Positions 7,894 through 17,156 of a stretch of 17,156 nt of DNA are shown here, piece by piece. Both the position numbers and the translations under genes were made by a program. The notes beneath the pieces are model-generated. The model saw only the letters and a program-made list of their open reading frames with translations, did no database searches and was not told where the DNA came from. The first letter of the stretch is position 1. Each line of letters begins with the position of its first letter. This stretch comes from Podila epigama (Eukaryota; Mortierellomycota; Mortierellomycetes; Mortierellales; Mortierellaceae). Where the stretch lies: assembly GCA_015679605.1 (NCBI GenBank), contig JAAAVE010000442.1:1-17156 (forward strand), given 5' to 3'.

Positions 7894-9120
7894 ATGGCCA
7901 ACAACCACGACGAAGACACCGAATGGAACGACATTCTCCGAGCCAAGGGCATCATCCCTCAGAAGGAGGCCCAGGTCTCAGAGGCGGACATCATTGACAT
8001 GATTGACGAAGCCATCCTCAAGCGGGAGGGCAAGAACTATGAAGAAAAGACTGTCGACGAACTTGATGAACTCTTGGATGAGGGTAATGAGGAAGAAGAA
8101 AGAATGCTTATGGAATACAGGTACGGGACCCCATTCGTTTTTTTTTTTTCCGTCATTCTCATGTGGTCTTTTCTTCTTTTACTTTATAAACTCAAGTTAA
8201 CACTCTTACCTGTTATAACCTCGTAACAAAACAAAAGGGCACAGCGTTTGAACGCGATCAAACAAGAATTGTCAGAAGACAAGTTTGGTGAAATTCAGCA
8301 TATTTATAAGACAGACTTTGTTCGCGAGGTGTCGGAGGCCAGCAAGGATGTTTGGGTTGTGGTATACCTTTACAAGGACTAGTAAGTGTTCTTTTTTCAT
8401 GATCGTATGTCTCTTGTGTTCATCGAGGAGGAGGAGGATATGCCTCGTCATGTCCAACAGAGTGTTTTATCATTGTTCAAGAATTGTTAACGAAATACTT
8501 ATTCCACGACTCTTCTTCATTTCGTTACAGCATTCCTGTATGTAAACTGATGGGTGCCCACTTGAACACGGTTGCACAGCGAAACAAGGCGACAAAGTTT
8601 GTAAAGATCATTGGAGATCAGTGCATCCCCAACTACCCTGATCGCAATATGCCAACACTGCTCATCTACGGTGGCGGAGACATGAAGGCTCAGCTTGTTG
8701 GCGCTTCCCAGCTCGGTGGCATGAACATGAAGCCCGAAGGTAAATGAAAGAGAAAACAAGAGACTTGTATTTGCTATGATCAATGAACGATTCTAAAGAT
8801 TTGAGGATAAATCTGACCCATCTTTTTGCTCTTTTCTCTTGCTATCCACTGGCACGTGTTAGACATTGAGGCATACCTTCGCCGAGTTGGTGCCATCAAG
8901 CTACCAGAATCTCGGACGACCAAGGATAATGAGCCAGTAAGAGAAAAGAGAGATCAACATGAAGCAGGCTGAACACACTCTGGGTTGTTATTATATGTAC
9001 AGGGCACTAATCAATCCTGATTTGTTTGCTGAACATGATTGTTAGGTCAAGAAATCGATCCGCAGCTCAGCGGTTGCAGCATTGAGTGACGATGACGAGT
9101 ATGATAGTGACGACTATTAA
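7894..9120 (+). CDS. PLP2: Phosducin-like protein (PLP2/PDCL3 family), CCT chaperonin cofactor
   Basis: Exons 7894-8120, 8238-8381, 8531-8739, 8863-8936 and 9046-9120 give 242 residues, matching animal PDCL3 in length. The N-terminal helical part begins with DTEWNDILRAKGIIP and has an acidic DELDELLDE. A thioredoxin-like domain (about 90-215) follows with DVWVVVYLYKDYIPVCKLM, CIPNYPDRNMPTL (155-167) and KAQLVGASQLGGMN. It has a single Cys128 and no CxxC, so it is not a redox enzyme. The tail is acidic (DDDEYDSDDY). Proteins of this family bind the cytosolic chaperonin CCT and assist folding of actin and tubulin; yeast PLP2 is essential. All four introns (117, 149, 123 and 109 nt) are GT-AG (GTACGG, GTAAGT, GTAAAT, GTAAGA), and a CTAAT branch-like site precedes the last acceptor. 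The start is the only in-frame ATG. The gene converges on SED5, with 68 bp between stops. Confidence 0.95.
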
Positions 9121-9188
9121 ACGTGTTTCTCTTTATCATCCATAAAAAAGAAAAAGAAAAAAAGAAAAAAAAGGGCGTGCGTAGTGTA

Positions 9189-10930
9189 CTACGACATTAA
9201 TGACATGACAAGGAATACAAAGATGATGGTCAGAAAAATCTTGATCATGAGCCAGCGGTCCGAGGAGATATTCTTATAGTATCGCAAGAGTTGATTCTGA
9301 GCTTCGTTAATGTTCAACTCAATGTCATCTGTATTCGCCTCGATTCTACAAGATAGAAAAGGAAGGGTGAGTAAAAAGAGTTTCAAAATAGGATGCTTCT
9401 CCATTGGCTGTCTAACCGCAGCTGCTGCAAAGAATGACAAAAAAGTTCTTTAGGACTTGTATTACCTTTGCACGGTATCACGCTGTTCAGCCACCATCTG
9501 CGCCAGTTGCTGAAAGATACCTCCGAGCTCCTGCAATGTCGACTCGACAGCTTCAATGGCTGTCGATCGATTTTGAACGTACTAGATTGAATACAAAGGA
9601 TTTTATCATTAGCCTAACGATTCCTTGTGCATGTAGCACACCAGGAGATTTAGCATGTCAGGATTGATCTCGGAAAAAAAAAGGCAGAGGTTTGGCATTA
9701 CCTGCTCTGCATGAGGGGCGTATTGCTGTTGCTGAAACAGCATGGAGGCCGGACCAGCCGCCTCCGAGTCATCTTCATACGATCCATCTGGTCGTCCACC
9801 TTTCCGTCTATGAATACTGCTAGCATGATACGGGTCATCCGTAGCTCCGTTTGCAGGCCCATTGTCATAACCGTTTCCATTGGCTGCGTAGTGATTAGGT
9901 GGAGTTTGAGAGTAGCGTCCGTTGGGGCCGTTGGGTATACTTTGTTGTTGGAGAAACTGGTTGGTAGGTGTTGGTGTGCGGGCAGTTTGGACGAGACCCA
10001 TGGGCGATTTTGAATTGTTGCGGAGAGGAGACAAGACGCTAGTGGGTGTCGGTAGAGGCGCGGTTTGTTGTCCTTGTGGATGTAGCAGTTGTTGGTGGCT
10101 GCCCCCTTGGTTGAGTAGTTGATCCTGTCGCTTTTTGGATGCTTGCATGCTCTATGAGATCGGACAAGATGTCGCTGTCAGTGACATACGCATAACCAAA
10201 GCGAAAATTGTCAAGGCGAAAAAGAATAAACGTGTCAAATTTAGCCAAACGGGATTTTCGAACTTGCCTCTGTGCGTATCTCAAGTGCCTCTTTGAATCC
10301 CATACTTGTGTTTGCTAGTCTGGACTGGAGGATGATGACGAGATTGGCAGAGTGTTCGTCCATTTGCCGAGTAGCTCTCGTTCCCTTGGCTGATGTGGCC
10401 CGAACATGCCGCTGCAGTGCTCCTGTTTGCGCGTTTAGTCGTGACAGATCCTGCTTGATATGATGTGTCAATTCCTAAGGAGAAAAGAGATGTTTTCAAA
10501 AGGCAAGTTAGCTTCATTATAGAAAAAAAATTTAAATTGGTTTACAGACTTTATGGTAGATGGACAAGAATAGGTTACCGAGATTTCAACAGGACGATCA
10601 TCAAATAGACTCTTTTTTTTGACCACTGTTACAGATGATGGAGCAGATGTTGGTTATTGAACTGCACTATAAAAACCTGGTACATGACAATTGCATTGGC
10701 AATGTGAATAAAGACTTGCGTTTAGTGAGCTTTTCCAGTTTGGCGTTGGTTTCGGCAATGTCATTGCCAATAGTTTTTGCCAGCTGAGCAAACTCTGCGT
10801 AGGCTTGGGCCTCTTTCCCGCGTCGCGCAATGTGGCCGCGGCTGTTGGAGTTGCTGTTGTATGAATGAGCGAGATGGCCGCGACTCATGAACGAGTTCAC
10901 TGCGGCCTTGAACTCTGCAGTCCTGTCCAT
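9189..10930 (-). CDS. SED5: Syntaxin-5/Sed5, ER-Golgi Qa-SNARE (six exons)
   Basis: Exons 10930-10720, 10625-10579, 10474-10268, 10151-9702, 9581-9466 and 9345-9189 give 395 residues. The N-terminal DRTAEF (2-7) is the Sly1-binding peptide and supports this start. KLEKLTKLVKKKSLFDDRPV and EISELTHHIKQDLSRLN belong to the Habc region. A Gln/Asn/Pro-rich linker (about 156-305) makes the protein longer than yeast Sed5 (340). The SNARE motif runs from about 306 to 372 and contains ELGGIFQQLAQMVAEQ and QRIEAN. A C-terminal membrane anchor (376-393) follows SSDRWLMIK. The protein is expected on the cis-Golgi, driving fusion of ER-derived vesicles. Introns are 94, 104, 116, 120 and 120 nt. Introns 1 and 3 start with GCAAGT and the other three with GTAA; no GT donor nearby restores the conserved frame at either GC site. 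Confidence 0.95.
10152..10267 (-). other. GC-AG intron 3 of SED5
   Basis: The donor is AGAG|GCAAGT (minus strand from 10267) and the acceptor is CTCATAG, with a CACTGAC branch-like sequence upstream. Joining gives EIRTESMQASKKRQDQ, as expected after the syntaxin-5 Habc domain. The only nearby GT would change the phase. Confidence 0.85.
10626..10719 (-). other. GC-AG intron 1 of SED5
   Basis: The donor is AAAC|GCAAGT (minus strand from 10719) and the acceptor is TGTAACAG. Joining gives TKLVKKKSLFDD, the family-typical sequence; the nearest GT (2 nt inside) puts the next exon out of frame. Confidence 0.88.
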
Positions 10931-11345
10931 CTAGCGTTTATTTTGTTCCTTTGAGGTTGATGAGGGTGAGGAAAAGGAAGTGATGCGTTTTCTTGGAAGT
11001 GATGGAGTGAATGAATGAAAAGAATGTGCCAAAAGGGGAAAAAGGAATTCATTATGAAAAGGACAAAAATGATTTCATTTTAGAGGGGTACAAAAGAAGG
11101 AAGCCACGTTGTTGACTGACTTAGAAAGTGAAAATAGTTGACAGAAGCGACTTCTGGACCCTTTGCTGTATGTGTATCATCATTGTTCAATGTCAATGCC
11201 ATGCATGCCTCCAAGTCGTATCCTCTTCCATAATACGATACTCACACAGCGTTTTGACTGACTGTATGCGGTGTATTCATCCATTTTATCCCACATTGCT
11301 TGTCAGAATGATATCAATTTATCCTTTCCCGAAAAGGAAGCGGCA

Positions 11346-11364
11346 TTTTTTTTTTTTTTTTTTT
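11346..11364. promoter_or_regulatory. 19-bp poly(T) tract in the SED5 / Rcf2-like divergent promoter
   Basis: A run of 19 T lies about 90 bp before the ATG at 11452, within the 521-bp interval (10931-11451) between the divergent SED5 and Rcf2-like starts. Long dA:dT tracts disfavour nucleosomes in fungal promoters. A CT-rich leader with ACACATTC repeats follows. I see no other gene in this interval. Confidence 0.5.
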
Positions 11365-11451
11365 AAAGGTGGCACAGTGAACTGTTCTGTGCAAAAAAAC
11401 ACAACTCTCTTCTCTCTTCAACACATTCACACATTCTTCTCATTCTCAACC

Positions 11452-11997
11452 ATGCGTCTCATTAAGCAAAACGACGACGACCTTGCTGCCACTGAAGCCA
11501 TGCGCGGAGGTGCTATCGGTGCTCTCAAGTACTGCACTGTCGCCGCATTCCTCGGTGGTGTTCTCCAAGCAACTTCCCCACGATTCCGTGCCATTAAGGC
11601 TCCTCAAAAGGTATCCTCAAAAAGAAAGGAAGGATAATACAAAAAAACGGGATTGAGTACTTCAAGAGAGAAATGACTGTTGGAAGCATTTTTACACCAT
11701 TGACAAGTTACGGACTTTATATCTTCTTCTTTTTTTACTCTACGCTTCAACCATCCGTTGATGACACTATAGGGCTGGTTGATGGTGGCAGCTTTCTTGG
11801 GTGGTTTTGGCAACGGATCGGATACCGCATTCACAAACTTTGAGCGCAGGGATCGCGAGATGCAGATCAAGATTGCTAACCAAAAGCGTCATGAGATCCT
11901 CTACGGTAGTGCGGAGGAGAAGCAGCAACAGTTGGAACAAAAGGTCGCTGCCGCAAAGGATATTAGTGCACCTGCAGCAGTAGAGTCTTCTGCATAA
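11452..11997 (+). CDS. Rcf2 N-terminal-like (HIG1-type) two-helix membrane protein
   Basis: Exons 11452-11610 and 11773-11997 (intron 162 nt, GTATCC...CTATAG, phase 0) give 127 residues. It has a short polar start (MRLIKQNDDDL), a TEAMRGGAIGAL element, a hydrophobic segment (about 25-43), SPRFRAIKAPQK (43-54), a second hydrophobic segment (about 55-68), then FERRDREMQ and a charged, Ala/Gln-rich tail that may form a helix. The plan of Gly-rich helix, aromatic/basic loop, Lys, second helix and ERR resembles the N-terminal half of fungal Rcf2 (respiratory supercomplex factor, mitochondrial inner membrane, associated with cytochrome c oxidase). I rate that link as moderate only, and Rcf2 proper is longer with a further HIG1 domain. 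The gene diverges from SED5 and is followed 295 bp later by PRP16 on the same strand. Confidence 0.75.
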
Positions 11998-12292
11998 AAT
12001 AATATAAAACATTTACATTTTATTGTCTACTTTGTTTCCTGTCTCCCTTGTTTCTACGTTTTTCCCACACTTTTCTTAGCCATGGGTCAATGAATGAGCA
12101 GTGTTTTCAATCTTTTCATACCATTGGGAAAGAGTGATGAACGTTTGGTTCTTTGACGAAGCTTTCCGACTTGCACCATGGTGGATGTGACTGTCAAAAT
12201 TTGTGTTCAAAGAATGGAAGGCGTTTGGTTTTTTTACTTTTGTCCATTTCATTCTTCTCCCTGTTACATTAAACACATATCCCATTTTGGCC

Positions 12293-15200
12293 ATGTCTGG
12301 TCTCGAGCATCAGATTGCCATTGACATCTCGCGTGCACTAAACCTGGTGAATGCCAACGACCTACTGGCTCGCCAGGTGATTCAGATTGCACGCAACCAT
12401 AAACAGGTCCAAGGATTCGTCAAAGGTTTGTGACCTCAACAATTTCTCATTGGTTTCTGTTTGTTGTGTCTTCAACACTCACATCACTCACATCACTCAC
12501 ATCACTCACATGTGAACATTCCTTGTGACATTTTCCACCTGAAAACAAACTAATATTAGCATGCGCTGCATTTGGAAAGTTCAAGGAAGAGTTCTTGTTT
12601 GATATCTACCAAAAGATCCTGGATCATGATCAAGAATTTGGCGTGGAAGACAGTACCGCAGCAACGAAACAAAAGGAAAATGAAAAGAATGTTAGCACCA
12701 CCAAGCCGAAAAAGGACCCAAAGGAACCCACTGTAGGCATGTCCAACTTTACACTATCGTTCACTGAAGAGGATGAGGAACTACCCCCACAACTCCCCGG
12801 TGGCCTGCTCAAGAAGGCAAAGCCATCAGGAGACAATGTAAGTTGAGGCCGACTCTTCTTTTTTCTTGTACCGACGATCCTTCAATGCATCATATTAGTC
12901 CATCTAACGCGTTTATGCTTGTTATGTTTAGGCCCCAGTTTTCAAGGTACCGACCGCCCCTAGGGGTGTATCACGGTTAGGTCTTGATAAGTTAGCCCTG
13001 GAAAAGCGCGAAGAACGTAAACGTGCGGCCAAAGCAGCTCTTCAATCAGACGCCAAGAGGAGTGGCGGCCACAGAGATGCATCTCAAGGCGACCAGGATG
13101 TAAAGATGGATGATGCATCCGATTCTGATAAGCGAGACAAGGGTACAGACGATAATCATACAAAGGATGGAAAGGGTTTGCGTGTGTTGGAGCCACGCTA
13201 CCGTAACAAGGGAATGGAGACTCCTTCACACCCTGGAGGTGTTAGTCAGGATGCATTGCGCCGAGTTGAAGAGAGAAAAAACAGAGCCCGAGGAGGCTTG
13301 TACGATCGAGCTCAAGACAGTCGCGATAGAGATTATGATCAAGACGGTCGTGATAGCAGAGATAGATATGGCAGAGGAAGTGATTCACGGTACGACCGAT
13401 CCAGGAATGATTATGGTCGAGATCGGGACAGGGAAAGGGACAGGGACAGGGATAGAGATCGAAACAGGGATCGGGATCGGGATCGGGATCGCTATGGCTC
13501 GCATGATAGGTACAACCGAGATGACCGATCCAGAGATCGTCGGGACGAGAGAGACGACAGAGATGGCGGAAGGAGGTCTACAGACAGACGTGAAGATCGC
13601 CCCAGAGAGAGTGCCACTCCACGACGAAGTGACTTTGTAGAACCAAGAAGTCAGCACATTAACAGAAGTGAATGGGATGCAACACCCTCTCGGACTGGCA
13701 GCAACACGGACAGGATACTCCATGGAGGATTGACCCCAAGAAGAGGTATGTCACACACAATCAAAATGGAAAAACAAGTATAGAATGTCGACGCTCTAGA
13801 TCATGTTTCATTAAGCTATACATCGATTATTGTATATTTTTTAAACTTTAGATTATAGGCCGCCTACTCAAGGACGAGGATCTTCTGATTGGGACATGGT
13901 TACGCCTCGAGTATCGTCATCGGGATATAGTGATAGCATTGATACCTACCCTGACGAGAGTCTTGAGGACAAACCTGACCGAGAAGAGTGGGAGTACGAG
14001 CAAAGACAAGTGGATCGAGACTGGTACAATATGGAAGAAACCGGTGGAGCCATGGATGACGAGCACAATCCTTTTGCAGAGTATGAAGAACATGACAGCA
14101 AGAAAGAGGAAGAACTGGAAAAGAAGGCAATGAAAAAGATTTCAGCGCGTCAAGCCCAGTACAACAAGGATAATGAAATGTGGGAGACGAATCGGATGTT
14201 GACAAGTGGTGTCTTTCAGCGCAAGGAGGTTGATACTGACTTTGATGACGATTCAGAAGCAAGAGTTCATTTGTTGGTACACGACATCAAGCCACCATTC
14301 CTGGATGGACGTGTCGTGTTCACGAAGCAGGTGGAGGCTGTCCAATCAGTAAAAGATCCCACGTCAGACATGGCCATCTTTTCTCGGAAGGGCAGTGCAT
14401 TGGTCCGTGAGAAGCGTGAACAGGCTGAAAGACTAAAGGCGGCGCCGAAATTCAAGGTCGAAGGAACCACTCTCGGAAACGTCATGGGACTCGAGAATCC
14501 CGAGGACAAGGCCAACGAGGAGGCAGCTGCGGCAGCAGCCAAGGTCAAAGAGCTGGGGGATGGAGAAGACTTGGACGGCAAGGGCGATTCCCAGTTTGCA
14601 TCACACTTGAAGTCATCTGAAGCGGCCAGTGCGTTTTCCCGCTCAAAGACAATGAAGGAACAACGTGAATTTTTGCCAGCCTTTGCTGTCCGGGAGGAAC
14701 TTATGCGTGTTATTCGCGATAACCAGGTCATCATCGTGGTCGGCGAGACAGGATCAGGAAAGACTACACAGCTGACGCAGTTTTTGCACGAGGATGGTTA
14801 TAGTACTTTTGGCATGATTGGATGTACTCAGCCTCGCCGTGTCGCTGCTATGTCTGTTGCCCGTCGTGTCTCAGAAGAGATGGGGGTCAAACTGGGATCA
14901 ACTGTAGGATATGCTATTCGTTTTGAGGACGTTACCTCTCAAGATACTGTGATCAAGTACATGACAGACGGTGTGTTGCTACGAGAGTCGATCCGAGAGG
15001 GTGACCTGGACCATTATAGCGCCATCATTATGGACGAAGCCCACGAGCGGTCTCTGAACACGGATGTCTTGATGGGATTGATGAAAAAGATTTTGGCCAG
15101 GAGAAGGGATCTCAAGCTCATTGTGACCTCGGCTACCATGAACGCCGATAAGGTAACATGTCAATATCTCAAAGTCGATTGGATTGCAAGAATCTTTTTT

Positions 15201-16897
15201 CTGTCACCAGAGTTTACTCTTTCTTGTACTTACCACGCACAATTTCTTCTATTTTTTTCATTGTGGAGTAGTTTTCATCCTTCTATGGAAATGCGGCTAC
15301 ATTTACGATTCCAGGTCGTACTTTCCCAGTCGATATTATGTTTAGCAAAGTTCCTTGCGAGGATTACGTTGACAGTGCAGTGAAGCAGGTGTTGGCGATC
15401 CATCTTGGTCAACCTGCTGGCGATATTCTTGTTTTTATGACTGGTCAAGAGGACATTGAGATTACATGCCAAGTCATTACTGAACGCCTGGCACAGATCG
15501 ACAATGCACCACCACTGGCGGTCCTACCAATCTACTCACAGATGCCTGCAGACCTACAGGCAAAAATTTTTGAGCCGGGTGAGAACAACGCACGTAAATG
15601 TGTTGTTGCGACCAACATTGGTGAGACATCGTTGACAATCGACGGTATTCTGTACGTGGTGGATGCAGGCTATGTCAAGCTCAAGGTGTTTAATCCCAAG
15701 ATTGGTATGGACTCGTTGCAGATCACACCTATTTCCCAAGCGAATGCGAATCAGAGATCGGGACGTGCTGGACGGACGGGGCCGGGTACCTCTTGGCGTC
15801 TGTATACGGAGCAGGCTTTTGTGTACGAGATGTTTATGAACCCTATTCCCGAGATCCAGCGTACGAACTTGGCGACGGTTGTTTTGCAGCTAAAGTCGCT
15901 CAACGTGAAGAATCTGCTCGAGTTTGATTTTATGGACCCACCACCGCAGGACAACTTGCTCAACTCGATGTACCAGCTCTGGATCCAAGGAGCGTTGGAC
16001 AACACGGGAGAGCTGACCCCGATGGGTCAAAAGATGGCTGTCTTTCCAACGGAGCCGTCGCTGGCCAAGATGTTGATTGTGGCAGAGAAGATGGGATGTA
16101 CAGCCGAGATTGTGACGATTGTGTCAATGTTGTCGGTGCCGACTGTCTTTTATCGGCCCAAGGAACGACTGGAAGAGTCGGATGCGGCACGCGAAAAATT
16201 CTTTGTGCCAGAGAGTGACCATTTGACGTTGTTGAATGTGTATACACAATGGCGTTCGAATGGATACCGAGATGATTGGTGCCTGAAGCACTTTGTGCAA
16301 CCAAAGGCAATGCGCAAGGCACGTGAGGTGCGTTCACAGTTGATGGACATGATGAAGTCAGAAAAGATGCCATATATCTCATGCAACACGGACTGGGATA
16401 TTATCCGCAAGTGTATCTGTTCAGCGTATTTCCACCAGGCAGGACGAATCAAGGCGCTGGGCGAGTACGTGAACTGTCGTACAGGCATGCCATGCCACTT
16501 GCATCCAACGTCTGCACTCTATGGTCTGGGTTATAATCCAGACTACATTGTCTACCACGAGCTGGTGATGACGTCAAAAGAGTACATGCAATGTGTGACT
16601 TCTGTGGACCCGCATTGGCTTGCTGAGCTGGGACCCATGTTCTATTCTGTAAAGGAAAAGACTTATAATCACCGAGAGAAGCGGCAAGCCACCAAAGCAG
16701 AGGAGGCCCGAATGGCTCTAGAAATGGACCTGAAGCAGACGCGGGAAAAGGAGGAGCAAGCAGCAGCGGCAGCATTGCTTACAGAGACTGGAGGTGGAGC
16801 CAACAGTGGGAGCTTTGCAGAGCAGCGATTTAGGATTGCGACACCAGGATTTCGTGCTCCAGGCACGCCGATGCGGAAACGTCGACTGGGTATCTAG
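12293..16897 (+). CDS. PRP16: PRP16/DHX38, DEAH-box ATPase for the second splicing step
   Basis: Exons 12293-12425, 12560-12837, 12932-13745, 13852-15152 and 15272-16897 give 1383 residues (human DHX38: 1227). The N-terminal region contains [23 protein letters not shown] and an Arg/Asp-rich low-complexity tract (about 260-350), followed by the family blocks [34 protein letters not shown] and [13 protein letters not shown]. The helicase core has GETGSGKTT (706-714), [12 protein letters not shown] (803-806), SAT (835-837), TGQEDIE and QRSGRAGR (1003-1010), then winged-helix, ratchet and OB regions ending in [11 protein letters not shown] and [11 protein letters not shown]. These identify DHX38/Prp16, the ATPase that remodels and proofreads the spliceosome around the second transesterification. 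Introns (134, 94, 106 and 119 nt) are GT-AG with CTAAT/CTAAC branch-like sites in the first two. Motif V reads NIGETS where the family normally has NIAETS. The start is the ATG at 12293; the open frame before it looks like leader. Confidence 0.96.
12481..12510. repeat. 9-bp tandem repeat in PRP16 intron 1
   Basis: Three perfect copies of ACATCACTC (12481-12507) followed by a partial unit, flanked by a degenerate copy (CAACACTC). It lies between the donor (12426) and the branch-like CTAAT near 12549, so it lengthens the intron without touching the splice signals. Confidence 0.8.
13419..13493 (+). repeat. Hexamer repeat encoding Arg-Asp dipeptides in PRP16
   Basis: Tandem 6-bp units of the GGGACA and GGGATC type encode alternating Arg-Asp (with single Glu and Asn variants) at about residues 300-324. 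The least diverged part is a run of GGGATC near 13468-13489. RD/RE/RS-rich N-termini are usual in splicing helicases, but the repeated DNA suggests length variation by slippage. Confidence 0.8.
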
Positions 16898-17156
16898 AAA
16901 ATTGCTCCATAATTTTTTATTTTTATTTCTCAATCCTCCACGCGCTATCCCACTCTGTATGTATTTTGGACACTTTTTTTTTCTGTTGGCTCTGATGTTA
17001 TGCAATCGATTGCCCCCGTCAGTTGAGAAATCCATTTAAATGTATAATGTATGCATACCCAGGATTATCTGGATAACCCATTTCTGCAGCTCCGTCCAAC
17101 CCCCCCTGAATCTGGCAGCTCTTTTCCGTTCTCAGGAGGTTTTTTTTTTTTTTTTT
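16898..17156. other. 3' flank of PRP16, ending in a poly(T) run
   Basis: After the PRP16 stop (16895-16897) come T-rich sequences (16912-16929 and a run of nine T near 16974-16982), typical of a fungal 3' UTR. The window ends in 17 T (17140-17156). No gene is supportable here, and the final homopolymer leaves open that the sequence breaks off at a hard-to-assemble run. Confidence 0.5.

Noticed and set aside
8740-9045. Box C/D snoRNA-like ATGATCA and CTGA sequences in PLP2 introns 3 and 4
   Set aside because: C boxes are imperfect, spacing is too short, and there is no terminal stem. An exact GTGATGA near 12136 also lacks a D box downstream.
11128-11451. Upstream in-frame extension of the Rcf2-like ORF
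   Set aside because: It runs through a 19-T tract and a CT-rich leader. The ATG at 11452 gives the start expected for the family-like N-terminus.
1-17156. A novel multi-gene system or mobile island
   Set aside because: The recognised genes are unlinked housekeeping functions with ordinary fungal spacing. No integrase, transposase, terminal repeats or shared regulation could be seen.

Overview
The window is nuclear DNA of a filamentous fungus. It has spliced housekeeping genes whose introns are 94-163 nt long, CT-rich leaders, A/T homopolymer runs and AATAAA-type poly(A) signals. The recognisable proteins (a short phosducin-like protein, a syntaxin-5 with a glutamine-rich linker, and DHX38/PRP16 with an animal-like N-terminal region) fit an early-diverging fungus such as Mucoromycota. 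That placement is inference; no marker gene proves it. There is no rRNA, tRNA, CRISPR array or intact mobile element that I can support.

Layout. 43-2001 (-): acidic, Ser/Asp-rich nuclear-type protein with six full CDK consensus sites, family not recognised. 2799-3113 (-): small secreted cysteine-rich protein. 3114-4750: about 1.6 kb without a confident gene, holding a possible decayed reading frame (3546-4082, -) and a 32-bp tandem duplication. 5026-5865 (+): Ser/His-rich protein behind a good TATA box, its frame split by one in-frame TGA. 6276-7087 (-): TAF9, built from four short exons (34, 81, 137 and 132 nt), so only part of it shows as an open frame. 7894-9120 (+): PLP2/PDCL3 phosducin-like chaperonin cofactor, five exons. 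9189-10930 (-): SED5/syntaxin-5, six exons, with two GC-AG introns. 11452-11997 (+): two-exon, two-membrane-segment protein resembling the N-terminal part of Rcf2. 12293-16897 (+): PRP16/DHX38 DEAH-box splicing ATPase, five exons, 1383 residues.

The identified genes serve separate core processes: transcription initiation (TAF9), actin/tubulin folding (PLP2), ER-Golgi fusion (SED5), respiration (Rcf2-like, tentative) and pre-mRNA splicing (PRP16). They do not form a functional cluster. Gene ends are compact: PLP2 and SED5 converge with 68 bp between stops; SED5 and the Rcf2-like gene diverge from a 521-bp promoter region containing a 19-T run; TAF9 and PLP2 diverge from about 0.8 kb.

I see no evidence of a new multi-gene system. 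The points most worth checking are the two GC-AG introns that the SED5 reading frame requires, the in-frame TGA in the Ser/His-rich gene, an alternative last exon of TAF9 whose splice donor contains the stop codon, and the cluster of CDK sites in the first gene.
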